Part shown: piece by piece, positions 11,190 through 23,100 of the stretch
Position numbering within the stretch: the first letter of the stretch is position 1
Layout: every line of letters starts with the position of its first letter
Assembly (NCBI GenBank): GCA_039545355.1
Contig: BCJJ01000015.1
Span: 930,001-994,000, forward strand
DNA: 64,000 nucleotides
Source: Trichosporon coremiiforme
Lineage: Eukaryota > Basidiomycota > Tremellomycetes > Trichosporonales > Trichosporonaceae
Direction of reading: 5' to 3'
Program-made: the position numbers and the translations under genes
The notes under the pieces: model-generated
The model's input: the letters and a program-made list of their open reading frames with translations, nothing else
Databases searched by the model: none
What the model was told of the DNA's origin: nothing

Positions 11190-12932
11190 CTAGAGTTTCT
11201 GGGCCTTGAGGCTGTTGACGAGCCCGGCGAGCCCGAACCCTGAGCTGGAGCGCGACGGAGCGCGCTCGCTCTGCACGCCGGGCGTGGAGGGTTTCGGCGC
11301 TGCGGGGGTTTGCGGCGTGCTCACTGCCGGGCTGGGTGTTTGGACATCGGCCTGGGCTGAAGCTTGGGCAGCAGCGGCGGCGGGCACAACCGGAGCGGCG
11401 CCCTGGCCCGCTGGCCCAGCAGCTGTGGCGGAGGCAGGGCTAGCCTCCGAGTCCGCAGTGGCGTACCCGTCCTCGCTGCTGTCAGAATCGAGCGGCTCCT
11501 CTTTCTTCCTCCCAGCCGCTTTGAGCGCGTTGCTCGCCATGATGACGTTGAGTGCTTCGTTCCACTTCTTCCTCGGGTTGAAGTTCTCCCTAATGTTGGA
11601 GCTTAAGTCGTAGCCCGCCTCGCGCGCCGCGTCCTCCTCCTTCATGGCACCGCGGGACGCCACGATCCACGGGTGTTGCAAGGCTTGCGCGGCCGTCAGG
11701 CGCTGTTTCGGGTCGACAACGAGGAGCTTCCGAATAAAGTCCTTCGCCGGCTCAGACACGTGCTTCCAGAACCGGTCGTGGAAGGCCACCTTCCCCCGCG
11801 TCGACTCCCGAATCAGCTCCGCCTTGTCGTCGCTCCGGAACGGACTGTACCCGCACAGAAGCGTGTACGCGATGACACCCGTAGACCACAGGTCGACGGG
11901 GTAGGAGTGGGGCTTGCCGAGTAGGACTTCGGGGGCTGCGTACCCGAATGAACCGGCCATGGAAGTGATCTCCTCGTCAGGCTCGAGATGCTTCGCGATT
12001 CCAAAGTCGGCGATGACAATGGGAGAGACAGGGTCGCGCGTCTTGAACAGGATGTTCTCAGGCTTCAGGTCACGGTGCACGATCTGGTGCGCGTGCAGGT
12101 ACGCCGTAGCCTCGAGAACTTGTCTGGCTGTCAGCCACGACACTCATCTTTCGACCCTGTTGTGTCACAAGCAGATCCCTCGATACTCGACGCTGCGCAC
12201 CTGGCTGTGATTACTCACCGGACGCAGTCACCCGCGTCCTTCTCCGTGAACCGCCCCCGCTCGGTGATACGGTCGAAGAGCTCGCCGCCGATCGCAAGCT
12301 CGAACGCAATGTAGTACTTGTCGCGGCTCTCGAAGTGGTCCCACACGTGAACAATATGCGGGTTGTCCAGGTCCTTGAGCACGTTGATCTCGTCCATGAT
12401 CGTCGACGGGTCCTTGACTAGCTTCTTCGGCACGATTCTGGCGTCAGCAACTACTCATGGTGCCGATAGGCACGGCTGGCGTGGAGAGCTGGACTGCGGG
12501 AACGTGGTTGGAGAGCGGAGTGAAAGCGGAATGAAAGCGGATGGAGCGAAAGGAGCAGAGGGAAAGGCTGGCGTCACGGCGCAATGTTACGAGCGCAAGC
12601 GCAGCGGGGCGCACAGAGCACAACAACCGACCGCAGCAGTGACGTCTCCGTGACGTGCTCATCCCTCGTCCCACCAATCTGCCCCTCCCAGCCTCACAAT
12701 ACAGCACCCAGCCCGTACCGCCGTCCACGGCTCCGTCGGCGCCCCCCTGCGGGTGTGCAACTCACTTTAAAGCGACCTCCTTCTCCTCGCCGGCCGGCGG
12801 ACGCCACGTCGCGCGCACGACCTTGCCAAAGCCGCCACGGCCTAAGAGCTCCTCGAGGCTGTACTCCTTCTTCTTCTTGAACGACTTGGGCTGCGAGAGC
12901 AGCGCGTCGCGCAGGTCGGATGTGATGCCCAT
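11190..12932 (-). CDS. CMK1: Calcium/calmodulin-dependent protein kinase, CMK1 type
   Basis: Ser/Thr kinase of the CaMK I/II group acting in cytosolic calcium signalling. Minus-strand exons are 12932-12766, 12437-12219 and 12123-11190, giving 439 residues with consistent phases. The P-loop GRGGFGKVV is at residues 31-39, the catalytic Lys in VALK at 56, HRDLKPEN at 145-152 (Asp147 catalytic), DFG at 168-170, and the APE motif in GYAAPEVL. A basic amphipathic stretch, FNPRKKWNEALNVIMA, lies just after the kinase domain and is the expected autoinhibitory/calmodulin-binding helix. An Ala/Pro/Ser-rich tail follows. Intron 1 is fairly long (328 nt). Exon 3 uses the second of two AGs (CAGCCAG), which is the one that keeps phase. 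The leader upstream of the ATG is strongly pyrimidine-rich on the coding strand. Confidence 0.95.
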
Positions 12933-14108
12933 GGCGACTGAGCAAGCTTCCGAGCGAAGCGAGGAAGGGAGCGAGAGAGCGCGAGGAAGTTGGGTGAGTT
13001 GTGCTCGGCGAGCTGCTGAGGGAGAGAGAGCGTGCGAGCGTTCGAGCGAGCAAGTGAGTCGGAGTGAGTCGGAGTGACGGGATCAGGAGACGAACGGAAC
13101 AGAGTAGAGTAAAGGAGGAAAGAAGATGCAACTGTAGTGGTGACACGAATGAAACAGTGACAGAAGTACAGAATTGTGGGAGGACGGGATGAGGGTGTAC
13201 GCTGTGCCGGTGTGCACAGTGTGATTGCGTGAACTATCTTGGCCACCTGCCTGGCGAGATTATCCAGGGTTGAGAGTCCTTGATAATGGTCGGGTGACGG
13301 GGTGAGGGGGCTCAAATAGGCCAGGGTATTAGGAGATGTCATAGGGCATGTAGGGCGGACGAGCTGTACCAGCTGTACCAGGTGTACCAGCAAGTCTCAC
13401 TACCACTAGCCTCAGACACTGGAATTAGAACGCCCAGTGGCTCTGTGGTGCGGGGACGCGTCTGCCTTTGGAGCTAAGATCTCGCACGAGTCACAGACTA
13501 CCGTGCTCTGCGCAGGCTATGCACGTACGCAGATCGTGCGACGTCGGCTGATCCACACAATCCACAAAGGGGACCGAGTCAGAACGCCAACGCCTATAGC
13601 CTGCGGTGCGGCTTGGCAGCGGTCTACCAGTCAACGCCGCAGCGCAGCGCCTGAAGATACACTGAAACTGGGTGTGCAGCCTCTTCGCTTCGATCCACAT
13701 TCTACAAACTTCACTGCCCCATCACTAGGACGGGTGTGCTTGCTTCCGAGTAGCTGGCCTGCAAGCTTCCCGCGCCTCTCGCGTCCCGCTCTCTTCAGCC
13801 GGCCACAGTTATCCTTTAGCGCAGGCAGGCTCGAGATAAGTGGCTAGCCCTAGCAAACCCATTTATCTCCCGCGCGTCCCGTTCAAATGGCTAGTGCGGC
13901 GGGCACGTGGCGTGAGACTCGTGTTGCTCGGACCTCGACGATCTCGCCGTCAACTTCGAGAGACCTGCTGCCCACTCCAGTGCACCCAGACAGTCCGGAA
14001 AATGCAAGAATCCATAACATGACTATATGATATATGACTGCAACAACTCTAATTGATACGCTGAACGCTGATCCCTTTTTACGGTAGTACCTGTACCACC
14101 AACTGATT
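12933..14108. other. Spacer: CMK1 promoter/leader and MET5 3' region
   Basis: 1,176 bp. Next to CMK1 (12933-13080) is a long stretch that is purine-rich on plus and CT-rich on the CMK1 sense strand, a common leader or core-promoter feature in fungi. A short 9-bp tandem repeat lies at 13363-13389. The open frames here (for example 13437-13847) translate to Arg/Ser-rich sequence without family resemblance, so I call no gene. Confidence 0.5.
13363..13389. repeat. 9-bp tandem repeat, three copies
   Basis: Three consecutive units of GCTGTACCA; the third has GG in place of GC. It lies about 430 bp upstream of the CMK1 start codon. Function unknown; it may be simple slippage. Confidence 0.7.
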
Positions 14109-17100
14109 TTACGCAATACACGAGTTCTCGTAGAACGTCTTGCCGCTCTTGGTCGGCGCGATGATGCCGGCGCGGACGGTCCAGTCGCCGAAGCGCTCGC
14201 CGTCGTTGCGCTCCTTGGCCCATCGTCGGATGAGGTCGCCCAGGATCTCCAGGATTTCGGGCTCGGTCACGCTCTCCTTGAACGGCTTGTTCAGGCGCTC
14301 TCCATTGTACCCTCCACCAAGGAGCATCATGTACGAGCCGGGCGCCTTGCCGACAAACGCGACCTCGGCGGCCCACGGGCGCGAGCATCCGTTCGGGCAT
14401 CCGGACATGCGCATGACGAGCGCGTCGTGGCCGACACCGGCCTCCTCGCAGATCTTCTCGACCTTGTCGATGAGGACGGGCAGGTAGCGCTCCGACTCGG
14501 CCATGGCGAGACCACAGGTCGGGAAGGCGACACATGCCGAGGACGAAAGACGAAGACCAGAGTGGTTGATGTTGTCGAGACCCCACTTGGCGAGCAGACG
14601 CTTGATGTTGGGCAGGTCGGCATCGTCGACGTCACACAGGATGACGTGCTGGTTGGCAGTCAGGCGGAACATGCCCTTGTGGACCTGGGCAATTTCGCGA
14701 AGACCGTCCTTGAACTGGTGCTGGGCAGTGTTCTCGACACGACCGTTCTCGATGAACAGCGTGAAGTGGTTCTTGCCGTCCTGTCCCTTCTCCCAGCCGA
14801 ACTGGTCAAGGTTCGAGTCGAAAGTGTAAGGGCGGGCCGGCTGGAAGGGCTTCTTCATGCGCTTCTCAACCTCAGCCTTAAAGGTGGGGACACCGAGGCG
14901 GTCGACAGTGTACTTGAGACGAGCGTTCTTGCGGTCCTGACGGTTACCAAAGTCACGCTGCGTGAGCATGACAGCCTCAGCAGCAAGAACACCGTCCTCA
15001 GGAGTGACGAAACCAAGGACGTCAGCAAGACGAGGGTAGGTCTTCTTGTTGGAGTGGGTGACACCCATACCTCCACCGACGGAGACGTTGTAACCGATGA
15101 TCTTGTCGTTCTCAACAATGGCGATGAAGCCGAGGTCGTTGGTGAAGACGTCGACGGCGTTGTCGGGGGGAACGGCAACGGCGATCTTGAACTTTCGGGG
15201 AAGGTAGTAAGGACCGTAGAGGGGCTCCATGTCCTGGACAGCGCCGGTGTAGACGGGTTTTTTGTCGAGCCAGATCTCGTGGTAGGCGGTGGTCTTGGGC
15301 AGGAGGTGCTCAGAAACGTTGGTGGCGAACTCGTAGGCGTCCTGGTGAACGTTCGAGATGTTCGGGTTGAAGGAGCAGAGAACGTTACGGTTGACGTCAC
15401 CACAGGCGGCGATGGTGTCAAGCAGCGAGCGGTTGATGGCCTGCATGGCGGGCTTGAGGTGAGCCTTGACGACACCGTGGAACTGGAATGTCTGGCGGGT
15501 CGTGAGCTTGAAAGTGCTGTTGCCATGCTCGTCGGCGATGCGGTCCATGTGGAGCCACTGCTCGGGGGTACAGACACCACCGGGCATACGGACACGGATC
15601 ATGAACGAGTAGGCGGGCTCGAGACCTTGGGCAGCGAGCGACTCGCGGATGTCACGGTCGTCTTGCATATAGGTACCGTGGAACTTGGTGAGCTGGGCGT
15701 CCGAGGCGCCGATGGCACCAGTGCTCTTGTCGGCGAGACCCTCGAGAATGGTACCACGGAGGTAGTTCGAGGCAATCTTGATGTGCTCGTTGGCAACGAC
15801 CTCCTCGGCCTCCTCGATAACGTCGACCGAGTCAACGCCGAGGGCCTTCCAGAGCTCAGCCTCCCAGGGCTTGTAGCCAGTCTTCCATCCGTCGGCGTCA
15901 GAGTCGTCACCGAGACCGAGGGGAATGAGCTCGGTGACACCGAGGCCAGTGAGCTTGGCGAAGAGGTCCTTTCCGGGCTTGTTGTAGTAGATGTAGTCCT
16001 CCTTGCGGGGCCAGTACTTGGAGTCGCCCATGGCGAAGACGGAGATCTTGGTGTCGGCCAGCTTGGACTTGACCTCGGCGGCGTCGACCTTGGCGAGAGC
16101 CTTGTGGAACTCACGACCGTTCAGGGGCGACTCACCCTGACCGGCGGTCGAGGTAACGATGACAACATTGGCCTCCTCTGCGAGGTTGCCGATGATGTCC
16201 TCGGCGACAGAGTCAAGGACGCGGAGCGAGGCAGAGACACCACGCATCTTGGCGCGAGAAACGAGCTGCTTAGCGGTCTTCTCGGCGTTGCCGCCGTCAG
16301 AGGCGAAGAGGACGAGGAGACCGGGGCCGTCGAGGGCGTTCAGGAGACGGTCGTAGGCCTCACGAGCCTTCTGCTTGCGGGCAGCAGCGAGGTCAGTACC
16401 CTTCGAGCTGGTAACCTTGGGGTCGATCGCGGGCTCAGCGCGGGTGAGCTGCGAGAGGTGGCTCTGGCGGTCGAGGAACTCGGCGAGAGCGTTCTTGATG
16501 TGGGGAGCGTCGAGGGTGAAGCGCTTGTCGTCGGCCGCGGTGGGGTTCCAGCGGAAGAGGGGCCACCAGCCACCAGAGACGGCACGCTTGGTCTCACGGA
16601 GGCGCTCGAGAGGGCCGACCTTGTCGTTGGTGCCGATGGTGGCACCGTCCTCCTTCTCACCCCAGGGGAGGTAGGCGAGGACGAGCGAAGGGCCGCTGTA
16701 GGCCTCAGCCTCGCGCATGGCGTTGATGACGTTGGCGTAGTCGGCGAAGACAGCGACCGACGAGACGTAGACGTCTCCGAGGTTGAGGGCGTAGAGGGCA
16801 AGGTCCTTCTTGCGCTCACGCTGCTTCTCGGCGAGGGGCGAGAAGGGAGAGGGCTGGGTCTCGTAGACGAGGAGGTTGATGTCCAGTCCAGAAACGAGGG
16901 CGTGGTGGAGACCAGACGAGGCGAGGTCAGCAGCCCACGAGTTGGAGATGACGATCCAGAGGGCGGTCTTGGTCCAGTGGCCCTTCTTGCCGAGGGCGAC
17001 GAGCTCAGTCTCGTCCTCGTTGGCACCCTGGCCGAGGGCCTGGGCGGCCGTTTCGCCGGCCCCGGCGCTCTTCTTGTCGTCCTTGACAAGGAGCCAGTCG

Positions 17101-18155
17101 GCAAGGGCGGTGTGGACCTCCTTGCGAGTGTCGGGGTTCTTCAGGACCTTCTTAACGAGCTCAATGAGGCGCTCACGCTCAGTGCGGATAGCGACAGCCT
17201 TACCGAAGGCGTACAGGGGCGAAGTCGACTCGTTGGCCGACAGGTGAGCGGGGTCGTTGAGAATCTCGAGGGGGTGAGGAGTAGCCTCGAGGAGCGAAGT
17301 GTAGGTCGACTCGGCGGAGGGAACAGTGATTGAGCTGGAGGGAATCTCCGGGATGGCCGAAGGCGATCCGATGCGCGAAACGGGGGCGCTCGAGGCGATG
17401 GCAGTGTCAAGCTGGTCGATAGCCTGGGGAGAGGCGACGAGAACGGAGCGGATAGTAGCCTCCTGTCCGTCGAGAGCGTCGACAACGGCAGCCCAGGCAG
17501 ATCCGTACTTGCCGTTTCCGCCCTCAACGACAACAACCTCCTTGGCCTTGACACCCGCGATCTTCTGGTTGTTAAGCGGAGAAGCGAGGACGATGTCAAC
17601 GACGCCCTTGGCGCTGAGCGATGTGGGGAGGAAGTTGAGGACAGCGCGGTCGCCCTCAGCGGAGCCGGAGAGGACAGGCTGAGCGCGGCGGGTGAGTTTG
17701 AGAACCTCGAGAGAAGCGGCGTCGAATGCCTTGGGGAGAGCCTCAGCAAAGTCTCCCTCGAGCTGGAGAGAAGCAGAGGAGAGGAGCTTGGAAGCGTCAA
17801 CCTCCTCGACCTTGCCCTCAAGAGCGGCGGGAGCGACAAAGTGGTAGACAATCACATCGTTCGACTTGGCGAGACGCTGGGCGATGATAGCGTGGTCGTA
17901 AGCCTCCTGGGCGGTGCGGGAGATGATCGAAACGGCCTTGGGCGAGCGAGGAGCCTGGGCGGACTCGGCACCGAGCACGTGAACGACACCGGTGGAAGCG
18001 CTCGGCAGCGACGGGAGGAAGGTCGAGTTGGTAAGGAGCTGGGTGTCCTTGGGGAGGGGAAGGTAGGGGTTGAGCTTGTTAACTTCGCTGGGCACACCGG
18101 GGACGGGGTGAGCCGCGGTGGGCGCGAGTCGGACGAGCGAGGCAACGAGGGACAT
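14109..18155 (-). CDS. MET5: Sulfite reductase (NADPH) beta subunit, hemoprotein
   Basis: Large subunit of assimilatory sulfite reductase (yeast Met5/Ecm17), which reduces sulfite to sulfide with siroheme and a 4Fe-4S cluster; electrons come from the Met10 flavoprotein subunit. It is a single 1,348-codon exon with ATG at 18155; yeast Ecm17 is about 1,440 residues. Domains: an N-terminal pyruvate-ferredoxin-oxidoreductase-like region to about residue 600; a flavodoxin-like domain from about 610 (LFASDGGNAEKTAK, then STAGQGESP); and the siroheme protein from about 830. The cluster ligands are CVAFPTC near 1207 and GCPNGC near 1252. Strong codon bias, with Leu TTA/CTA and Ser TCA nearly absent, opens a 968-codon shadow frame on the other strand and suggests high expression. 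A 5'-UTR intron and a TCACGTGA site lie upstream. Confidence 0.97.
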   Translation of the reverse strand: MSLVASLVRLAPTAAHPVPGVPSEVNKLNPYLPLPKDTQLLTNSTFLPSLPSASTGVVHVLGAESAQAPRSPKAVSIISRTAQEAYDHAIIAQRLAKSNDVIVYHFVAPAALEGKVEEVDASKLLSSASLQLEGDFAEALPKAFDAASLEVLKLTRRAQPVLSGSAEGDRAVLNFLPTSLSAKGVVDIVLASPLNNQKIAGVKAKEVVVVEGGNGKYGSAWAAVVDALDGQEATIRSVLVASPQAIDQLDTAIASSAPVSRIGSPSAIPEIPSSSITVPSAESTYTSLLEATPHPLEILNDPAHLSANESTSPLYAFGKAVAIRTERERLIELVKKVLKNPDTRKEVHTALADWLLVKDDKKSAGAGETAAQALGQGANEDETELVALGKKGHWTKTALWIVISNSWAADLASSGLHHALVSGLDINLLVYETQPSPFSPLAEKQRERKKDLALYALNLGDVYVSSVAVFADYANVINAMREAEAYSGPSLVLAYLPWGEKEDGATIGTNDKVGPLERLRETKRAVSGGWWPLFRWNPTAADDKRFTLDAPHIKNALAEFLDRQSHLSQLTRAEPAIDPKVTSSKGTDLAAARKQKAREAYDRLLNALDGPGLLVLFASDGGNAEKTAKQLVSRAKMRGVSASLRVLDSVAEDIIGNLAEEANVVIVTSTAGQGESPLNGREFHKALAKVDAAEVKSKLADTKISVFAMGDSKYWPRKEDYIYYNKPGKDLFAKLTGLGVTELIPLGLGDDSDADGWKTGYKPWEAELWKALGVDSVDVIEEAEEVVANEHIKIASNYLRGTILEGLADKSTGAIGASDAQLTKFHGTYMQDDRDIRESLAAQGLEPAYSFMIRVRMPGGVCTPEQWLHMDRIADEHGNSTFKLTTRQTFQFHGVVKAHLKPAMQAINRSLLDTIAACGDVNRNVLCSFNPNISNVHQDAYEFATNVSEHLLPKTTAYHEIWLDKKPVYTGAVQDMEPLYGPYYLPRKFKIAVAVPPDNAVDVFTNDLGFIAIVENDKIIGYNVSVGGGMGVTHSNKKTYPRLADVLGFVTPEDGVLAAEAVMLTQRDFGNRQDRKNARLKYTVDRLGVPTFKAEVEKRMKKPFQPARPYTFDSNLDQFGWEKGQDGKNHFTLFIENGRVENTAQHQFKDGLREIAQVHKGMFRLTANQHVILCDVDDADLPNIKRLLAKWGLDNINHSGLRLSSSACVAFPTCGLAMAESERYLPVLIDKVEKICEEAGVGHDALVMRMSGCPNGCSRPWAAEVAFVGKAPGSYMMLLGGGYNGERLNKPFKESVTEPEILEILGDLIRRWAKERNDGERFGDWTVRAGIIAPTKSGKTFYENSCIA

Positions 18156-18160
18156 TGTGT

Positions 18161-18210
18161 CTGGAAAAGTTAGCCGTAGTACCGGACTGGCGATGGGATG
18201 GGCGACTCAC
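18161..18210 (-). other. MET5: Probable 5'-UTR intron of MET5
   Basis: On the minus strand a consensus GTGAGT donor (G at 18210) is followed 50 nt later by GGCTAAC and TTTTCCAG. The intron ends five bases before the MET5 ATG at 18155. Donor, branch motif and acceptor all match the other introns in the window. Splicing would leave the short leader ACACA directly before the ATG. No transcript evidence was available. Confidence 0.7.
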
Positions 18211-18638
18211 CTATCCTACAGCCCTAGCTAGCTCGTGAGTGTCCGAAAGGTTGGTTTGGAGAGAGAGAGAGAAAGAGAGGAGCAAAGGGGAAAGTTGGTA
18301 CAAGGGCGGAAGTGATCTTTGAAGAAATAGGAGGGAAGGAACGGCGAGTCCGAAATGCGAGGGAGTTGCAGCGGTGGTGGTCGGTGAACCTGTTTCGGTT
18401 TCGTTGTGGTCACGACAGATGGCAGACCAAGGACAAGAGTTCGGAATCGCAGCGCTGTGAGTGGTCGGGACCGGCCATTTGGTGCACCTGATTCGTGAGG
18501 TAGGCAGCCGGTCGACCGGAGGTCTAATCAACGGCTGGTGTAAGATGACGTGCTTATCCGACACCTAAAAATCACGACACCGCCCTTCGCCACCGCCAAT
18601 ATCTCGAATTCTGGCCCTGCGACGGCCATAAACGAAAA

Positions 18639-18646
18639 TCACGTGA
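18639..18646. promoter_or_regulatory. TCACGTGA E-box upstream of MET5 (Cbf1-type site)
   Basis: Perfect palindrome TCACGTGA, preceded by A, about 484 bp upstream of the MET5 ATG. In yeast RTCACGTG is the Cbf1-Met4-Met28 site of sulfur-assimilation genes, so the position is apt. The same octamer also occurs at 20187 and 37707 in this window, and about one copy is expected by chance, so the assignment is tentative. Confidence 0.45.
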
Positions 18647-20185
18647 CGTCCTTTTCTAATCAGCGCATTACAAACGCGTATGCCTCCGTACTTATTCACC
18701 GCTAATCAGTTCTAATCCACCTGATATTTCCATTAGGAGCGGTCTCATTTGTCGAGGACTACCAGGCTGGTGCCCGCCGCTCTGCCCGCGCAAAAAGTCC
18801 AGTCTCACCCAGCTCAATCCCAACTCTATCGTTTCCCGACTCGGGTGCAGGCATGGTGACGCCTCCCGCATCTTCACGTCAACCGTGCACCTTACTCTTG
18901 GTATCCTCCGAATCACGCCGCTGCACTCCACTCTGGAACCCGCCATTCCCATCGGATGCTGACTTTCTAGAAACCTGAAACCACTTGACGACCCTCTCTT
19001 GCAGCCTCGTTGCCGGGAACAAGCGCACTGGGATGCCGAGATCCGAATTCTGTCTTGTCAACGGGCTGTACGCCTGATGGCGGTTGCAGCTCGGTAACTC
19101 CACTACTCTGCCGTAGTCTGATGACAACGATCGTCGCAGGCATGACGACAACAATGCATTCGGACTCGAGCGTGCGGGAGAGTGTGTCGGGCAGGCGCCA
19201 GATTTCGGTGGAGTGTGGGGCACGCGGCGTGATAAACATGAGGTGTCAGGTTCGGGCAGGTTATCTCTTGTCACGTTCGCATCGTCACGAAACCAGATAG
19301 CACGAGCCCATCGCACCCATCGTCCATCAGAGTGCACAATTACGAAGCCGATGGTCCACGCAAGACGTGCATCGTCCCTCTGCTGCTCAACGTGCACAAC
19401 TTGCCTCGCTGAGAGATGACCGTCCGGAATCCAAGACCCCGGAGCTGGAATCAGCTCTGAAACCCACCCGCTACTATCAAGCCACTTCCGTTCTGTGTCG
19501 GGAGCAGTAGCAGTGCTAACTTTCACATCTGTTACGGTTCGGGAGGTCCATGCATGCTCCACTTCGCTGACGTCGTGTCGTCTGTTCTACATCGCAGCTC
19601 AAAGCAACTGCATAGCATGGCGATCCTCCGCAAGATTGGGGCCCTCAGGGCCCCCCGGTTTGGTCTTCGGAATGCAACCATGGCGTATAAACAGCGTGCT
19701 ACAGAGGCGGATGGCGGCGCCACTGCGTCTAGCCCTTGATTTCTCTCCACTTGCTGACCGAGCAGTCAGCCGTTCACTAAGTGGTAGTCGGCCGTTCGGC
19801 CGGTCGGCGGGGTCGGATGTGACTGCGCAGTAGTGTTTCGACTGCACCTCCACCAGCACACCTCCACCTTCCTTCTGGCGATCTTCTCTCCGTCCTCCTG
19901 ACGACTGTTACGTGTTCTCCCATCACCTGCCATTGCCACCTGATCCACCCGCTCTTGACTAAAGTTCGAAACGTTCTCCAAGCACCAAGCTACCCGTCCT
20001 GCACTCCACATACTGAACATGCAGAGCAACAGCAACTGTTCTCTCACTGCTGTCGCCTGCATCTACCAACGTCGAGCCAGCCCTCTGATGACCTGTGCGC
20101 CTTAAGGCGATGAAAGAACTCACCTTCCCCGCTCACAACTCTCTTACGCATCCAGTTTGCCTTACTCCCATATTTACCGTAGCTG

Positions 20186-20195
20186 CTCACGTGAG
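20186..20195. promoter_or_regulatory. CTCACGTGAG palindrome
   Basis: Ten-base perfect palindrome containing the same TCACGTGA core seen upstream of MET5. It lies in the gene-free block about 2 kb upstream of MET5, with no adjacent gene start. It may be a distal site or chance. Confidence 0.3.
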
Positions 20196-23100
20196 GTCTC
20201 ACTCTCCAGCAACGTGAAGGACGGTGAGTCAAACGGTAAAACGATCAGATTGGAGTCAGGTGGAGAACGGTGGCCAGAAGGAAGACATGTTCGCCACCAC
20301 TCAGCAGTCACAGTTGAGTCGTAGGCACAGGTGGCTTACCACAGGTCCCCCGCTTCTGACAAGGCCAACTGCAGCGATATCGCACTCTTCCTGAAAGCTC
20401 GACTTGAGGCTCCTCTGATCAACAGTATAGACCAAGCTTTCCATTCCCGCCCTTCCTCTACTCGCCGACAACAGCGCACAAACTCCCCCAAGCTGATGTC
20501 TTGCCCATCGACCAATCTGCTGGGGCAGAGCTAATCACTCAAGCCTGGGCTCGGCCACAGCCGAAGTAACATCAGTTGACTGCGACCATCCGGAGATGAC
20601 AGCCTGAGCTTGTGGAGCATCCGCCATGTGAGTCGCCTCCGACCGTCCTTTCTTCACTTCGGGAAGCAGCTGCGGCTGCTGCGGACTGAAGACAAACTGC
20701 GAAGAATATATCGAGCAAGAGCGGTCGCAGTATTATCCGCAGCAGTTATGCAGTTGCCGGACGACCGCCTCAACGCAACTTCTCACGGCAGGCATCTGTC
20801 AAAATACAGCATTATTGCAGTTGCGTTGCGATCCAGGCAGCTGCTGCTGAGGAATGGAAGAGTTACAACCTGACCTCACCCAAACGTAAACACTGAATGG
20901 ACTGCTGTATCCAGACAACAAGCTGAGGTGAAGGTTGTGGAGCATTCGTACCCGTTGCGCACCGACTGCGCATCACCTTCCAGATGAACAAGTCAACTGC
21001 ATTCTGTGCAGCACGCTGAGTTTGAGGACAATAAGCATAAAAGTGGACGGAGAAGACAAGTGCCTAGCTGGTCGCTGCGCCCACATTCGAGTATCCCATG
21101 GCACCCTTCATCATCGTCGACCTGCCGCTCGCGACAACTATGGACGCAGCGGGGTTCTTCATCGGAGTGCAAGTCAAGACTTGCATTCAACTCTAGTTTA
21201 CCCAACCCCCTGCTTGCCTGCCTCCCCCGCTTCTTGTTTGAAGTCTAGCTATACACTCCCTCGCCGCTCACGCCTGTTTCCCAACCCTGATCGTCGCACC
21301 ACTCTGATCATCTCTCAGCTCACCAACAAGAAACGTACCTCGGAATAATACTCCCAAGTCCCAGATGGGTGAGTGATGGTTTAGCGCGACAAACTGTAGA
21401 GAAGTGAACATAATTTACGATCTGACTTTGACGAAGCGAAATGGAGGAAGAGGGGATAAGACCCAGTGACCATTGCTTTTTTGGAGAATCGAGACTATCT
21501 CAAACGGACTTCCAGGCGCTGTATCGCACCCGATCCCGCCACAAGCGACCACTCCGGCCTTCACAGATAACCCTGAGAAGTCGACTCCAACTTACGCGGC
21601 TCGTCAAGTACATCGAAGTCGAGAAGAAGGTCATGAGGACCCGCTACGGGGTCCAGGAACTCGAACTCTAAGCGACACTGTGGAGGGAAAGTTGACCCCG
21701 TGCATAGTTTGTTGGGGAGAGGCGGCGTGATGGACGGGATTATGCTTACTCGGTGAGCGCGCATCTATGACGCCCACTCTTCAAGCGACGCAGCCCTCCA
21801 CAACCATTCACTCTGCGGGAACTGTAATCACGTTGTTCGGGTTCGGGTCCCCAGAATGATGGAAGAAGTGCCATTCTTGTCTCTGCCTGGTACAAGCGCT
21901 TGGCACAGACGTCACGAGCATATCGTAACAGTGGGCACTCTCCTCGTCGAGTTCCTGAGAGCCCCATGGCAGACTAGACGAGTAAAGGTCGGCTTTGATG
22001 TAGACGAAGCGGCCGCTCACAAGGACCAGTACCAAATAAAGAGGACAGCGACATGGCCCTCACAACTCTGTGGAACTGCAACGAGCCTTCCTAGTATGAA
22101 GTCATGAGATGATGCCACGGTTCCCAGACGGACACTTTCCCGACACTTCTGGTCGGTAATGCCAGAGAGACACAATGTTGTGAAGACATGGTCTCGCTGC
22201 GGGAGAGTTTACGCTCGTTCCGCGTGTACTGAATTGATCATGTTGCTATGCGGGAGAAAGATCGTTCTCATGAAGCTCGATGGGCACAAGCTAGTCCGTC
22301 GTTCTGCCCACATGAGCAATTCAGTCGAGGTCCGATGTCCACGATTCTCGACTTGGCGGTCACTTCACGCACTCGCGATTAGGCAAGCCTTTGGCCGACT
22401 GTCATACATTCCGCGAGACTCAACCAGCGGCGACTGCGTACCAAGACGATTGGAAGTACATACGCCTTGCAATGACTCGCATCGCATTCTCGTAAGACGA
22501 GCAACCCGTGCATGCAGCCGGGCATGCAGCGTTTGCCGCCATGCCTACCGATCTCCGCCCACCTCGGCGCTGCAGCGATTTATCGCGGCTTATCGTTATG
22601 TCGCCCGTTCGGAGAATGGACTCATCTTGGGGACCCTGAGCTGACCTCGGTGTCGCTTCCTGGGCACCCAGCGCCGAACTCTAAGACTTTACGTGAGCAT
22701 CTGCCAGCCAAGGGAATCGCGGGAGACTGAATTGTCAAGCAGCATCATCGAGACGGTACGAAACCATTCAGCTAGGATCGAGCAACGACCATGCAAGCTT
22801 GGGACTTGAGTAGGCGCGGAACGAGCAGGGGAACCGCGAGTTACCAACGGTGGAGGTGATGCTCGCGCTGTTAGTCTGCAAGTCGAGGACAGAAACAGGG
22901 CTGCTCGTTGGAGTTGGGTCTGTCAATTGCTGTGTGGAGCTGACTTCCCGCAGATCTGAGTCACTGCACGATCAGCATGATGGAAACTGCTCCACTCTGA
23001 CAGTACCTTGCCGCCCACAACATGTTCCGGATCGGATTGTGCGCTGGTTACGCTTCACCGTGTACATGCGATGGTGCTTGGCGTCTTACTAGCGCATTCA

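Noticed and set aside
14427..17333. 968-codon open frame on the plus strand opposite MET5
   Set aside because: It is the exact reverse of a clear MET5 coding exon. The translation is dominated by Val, Leu, Gly, Asp and Glu with no domain. It arises because MET5 avoids TTA, CTA and TCA codons.
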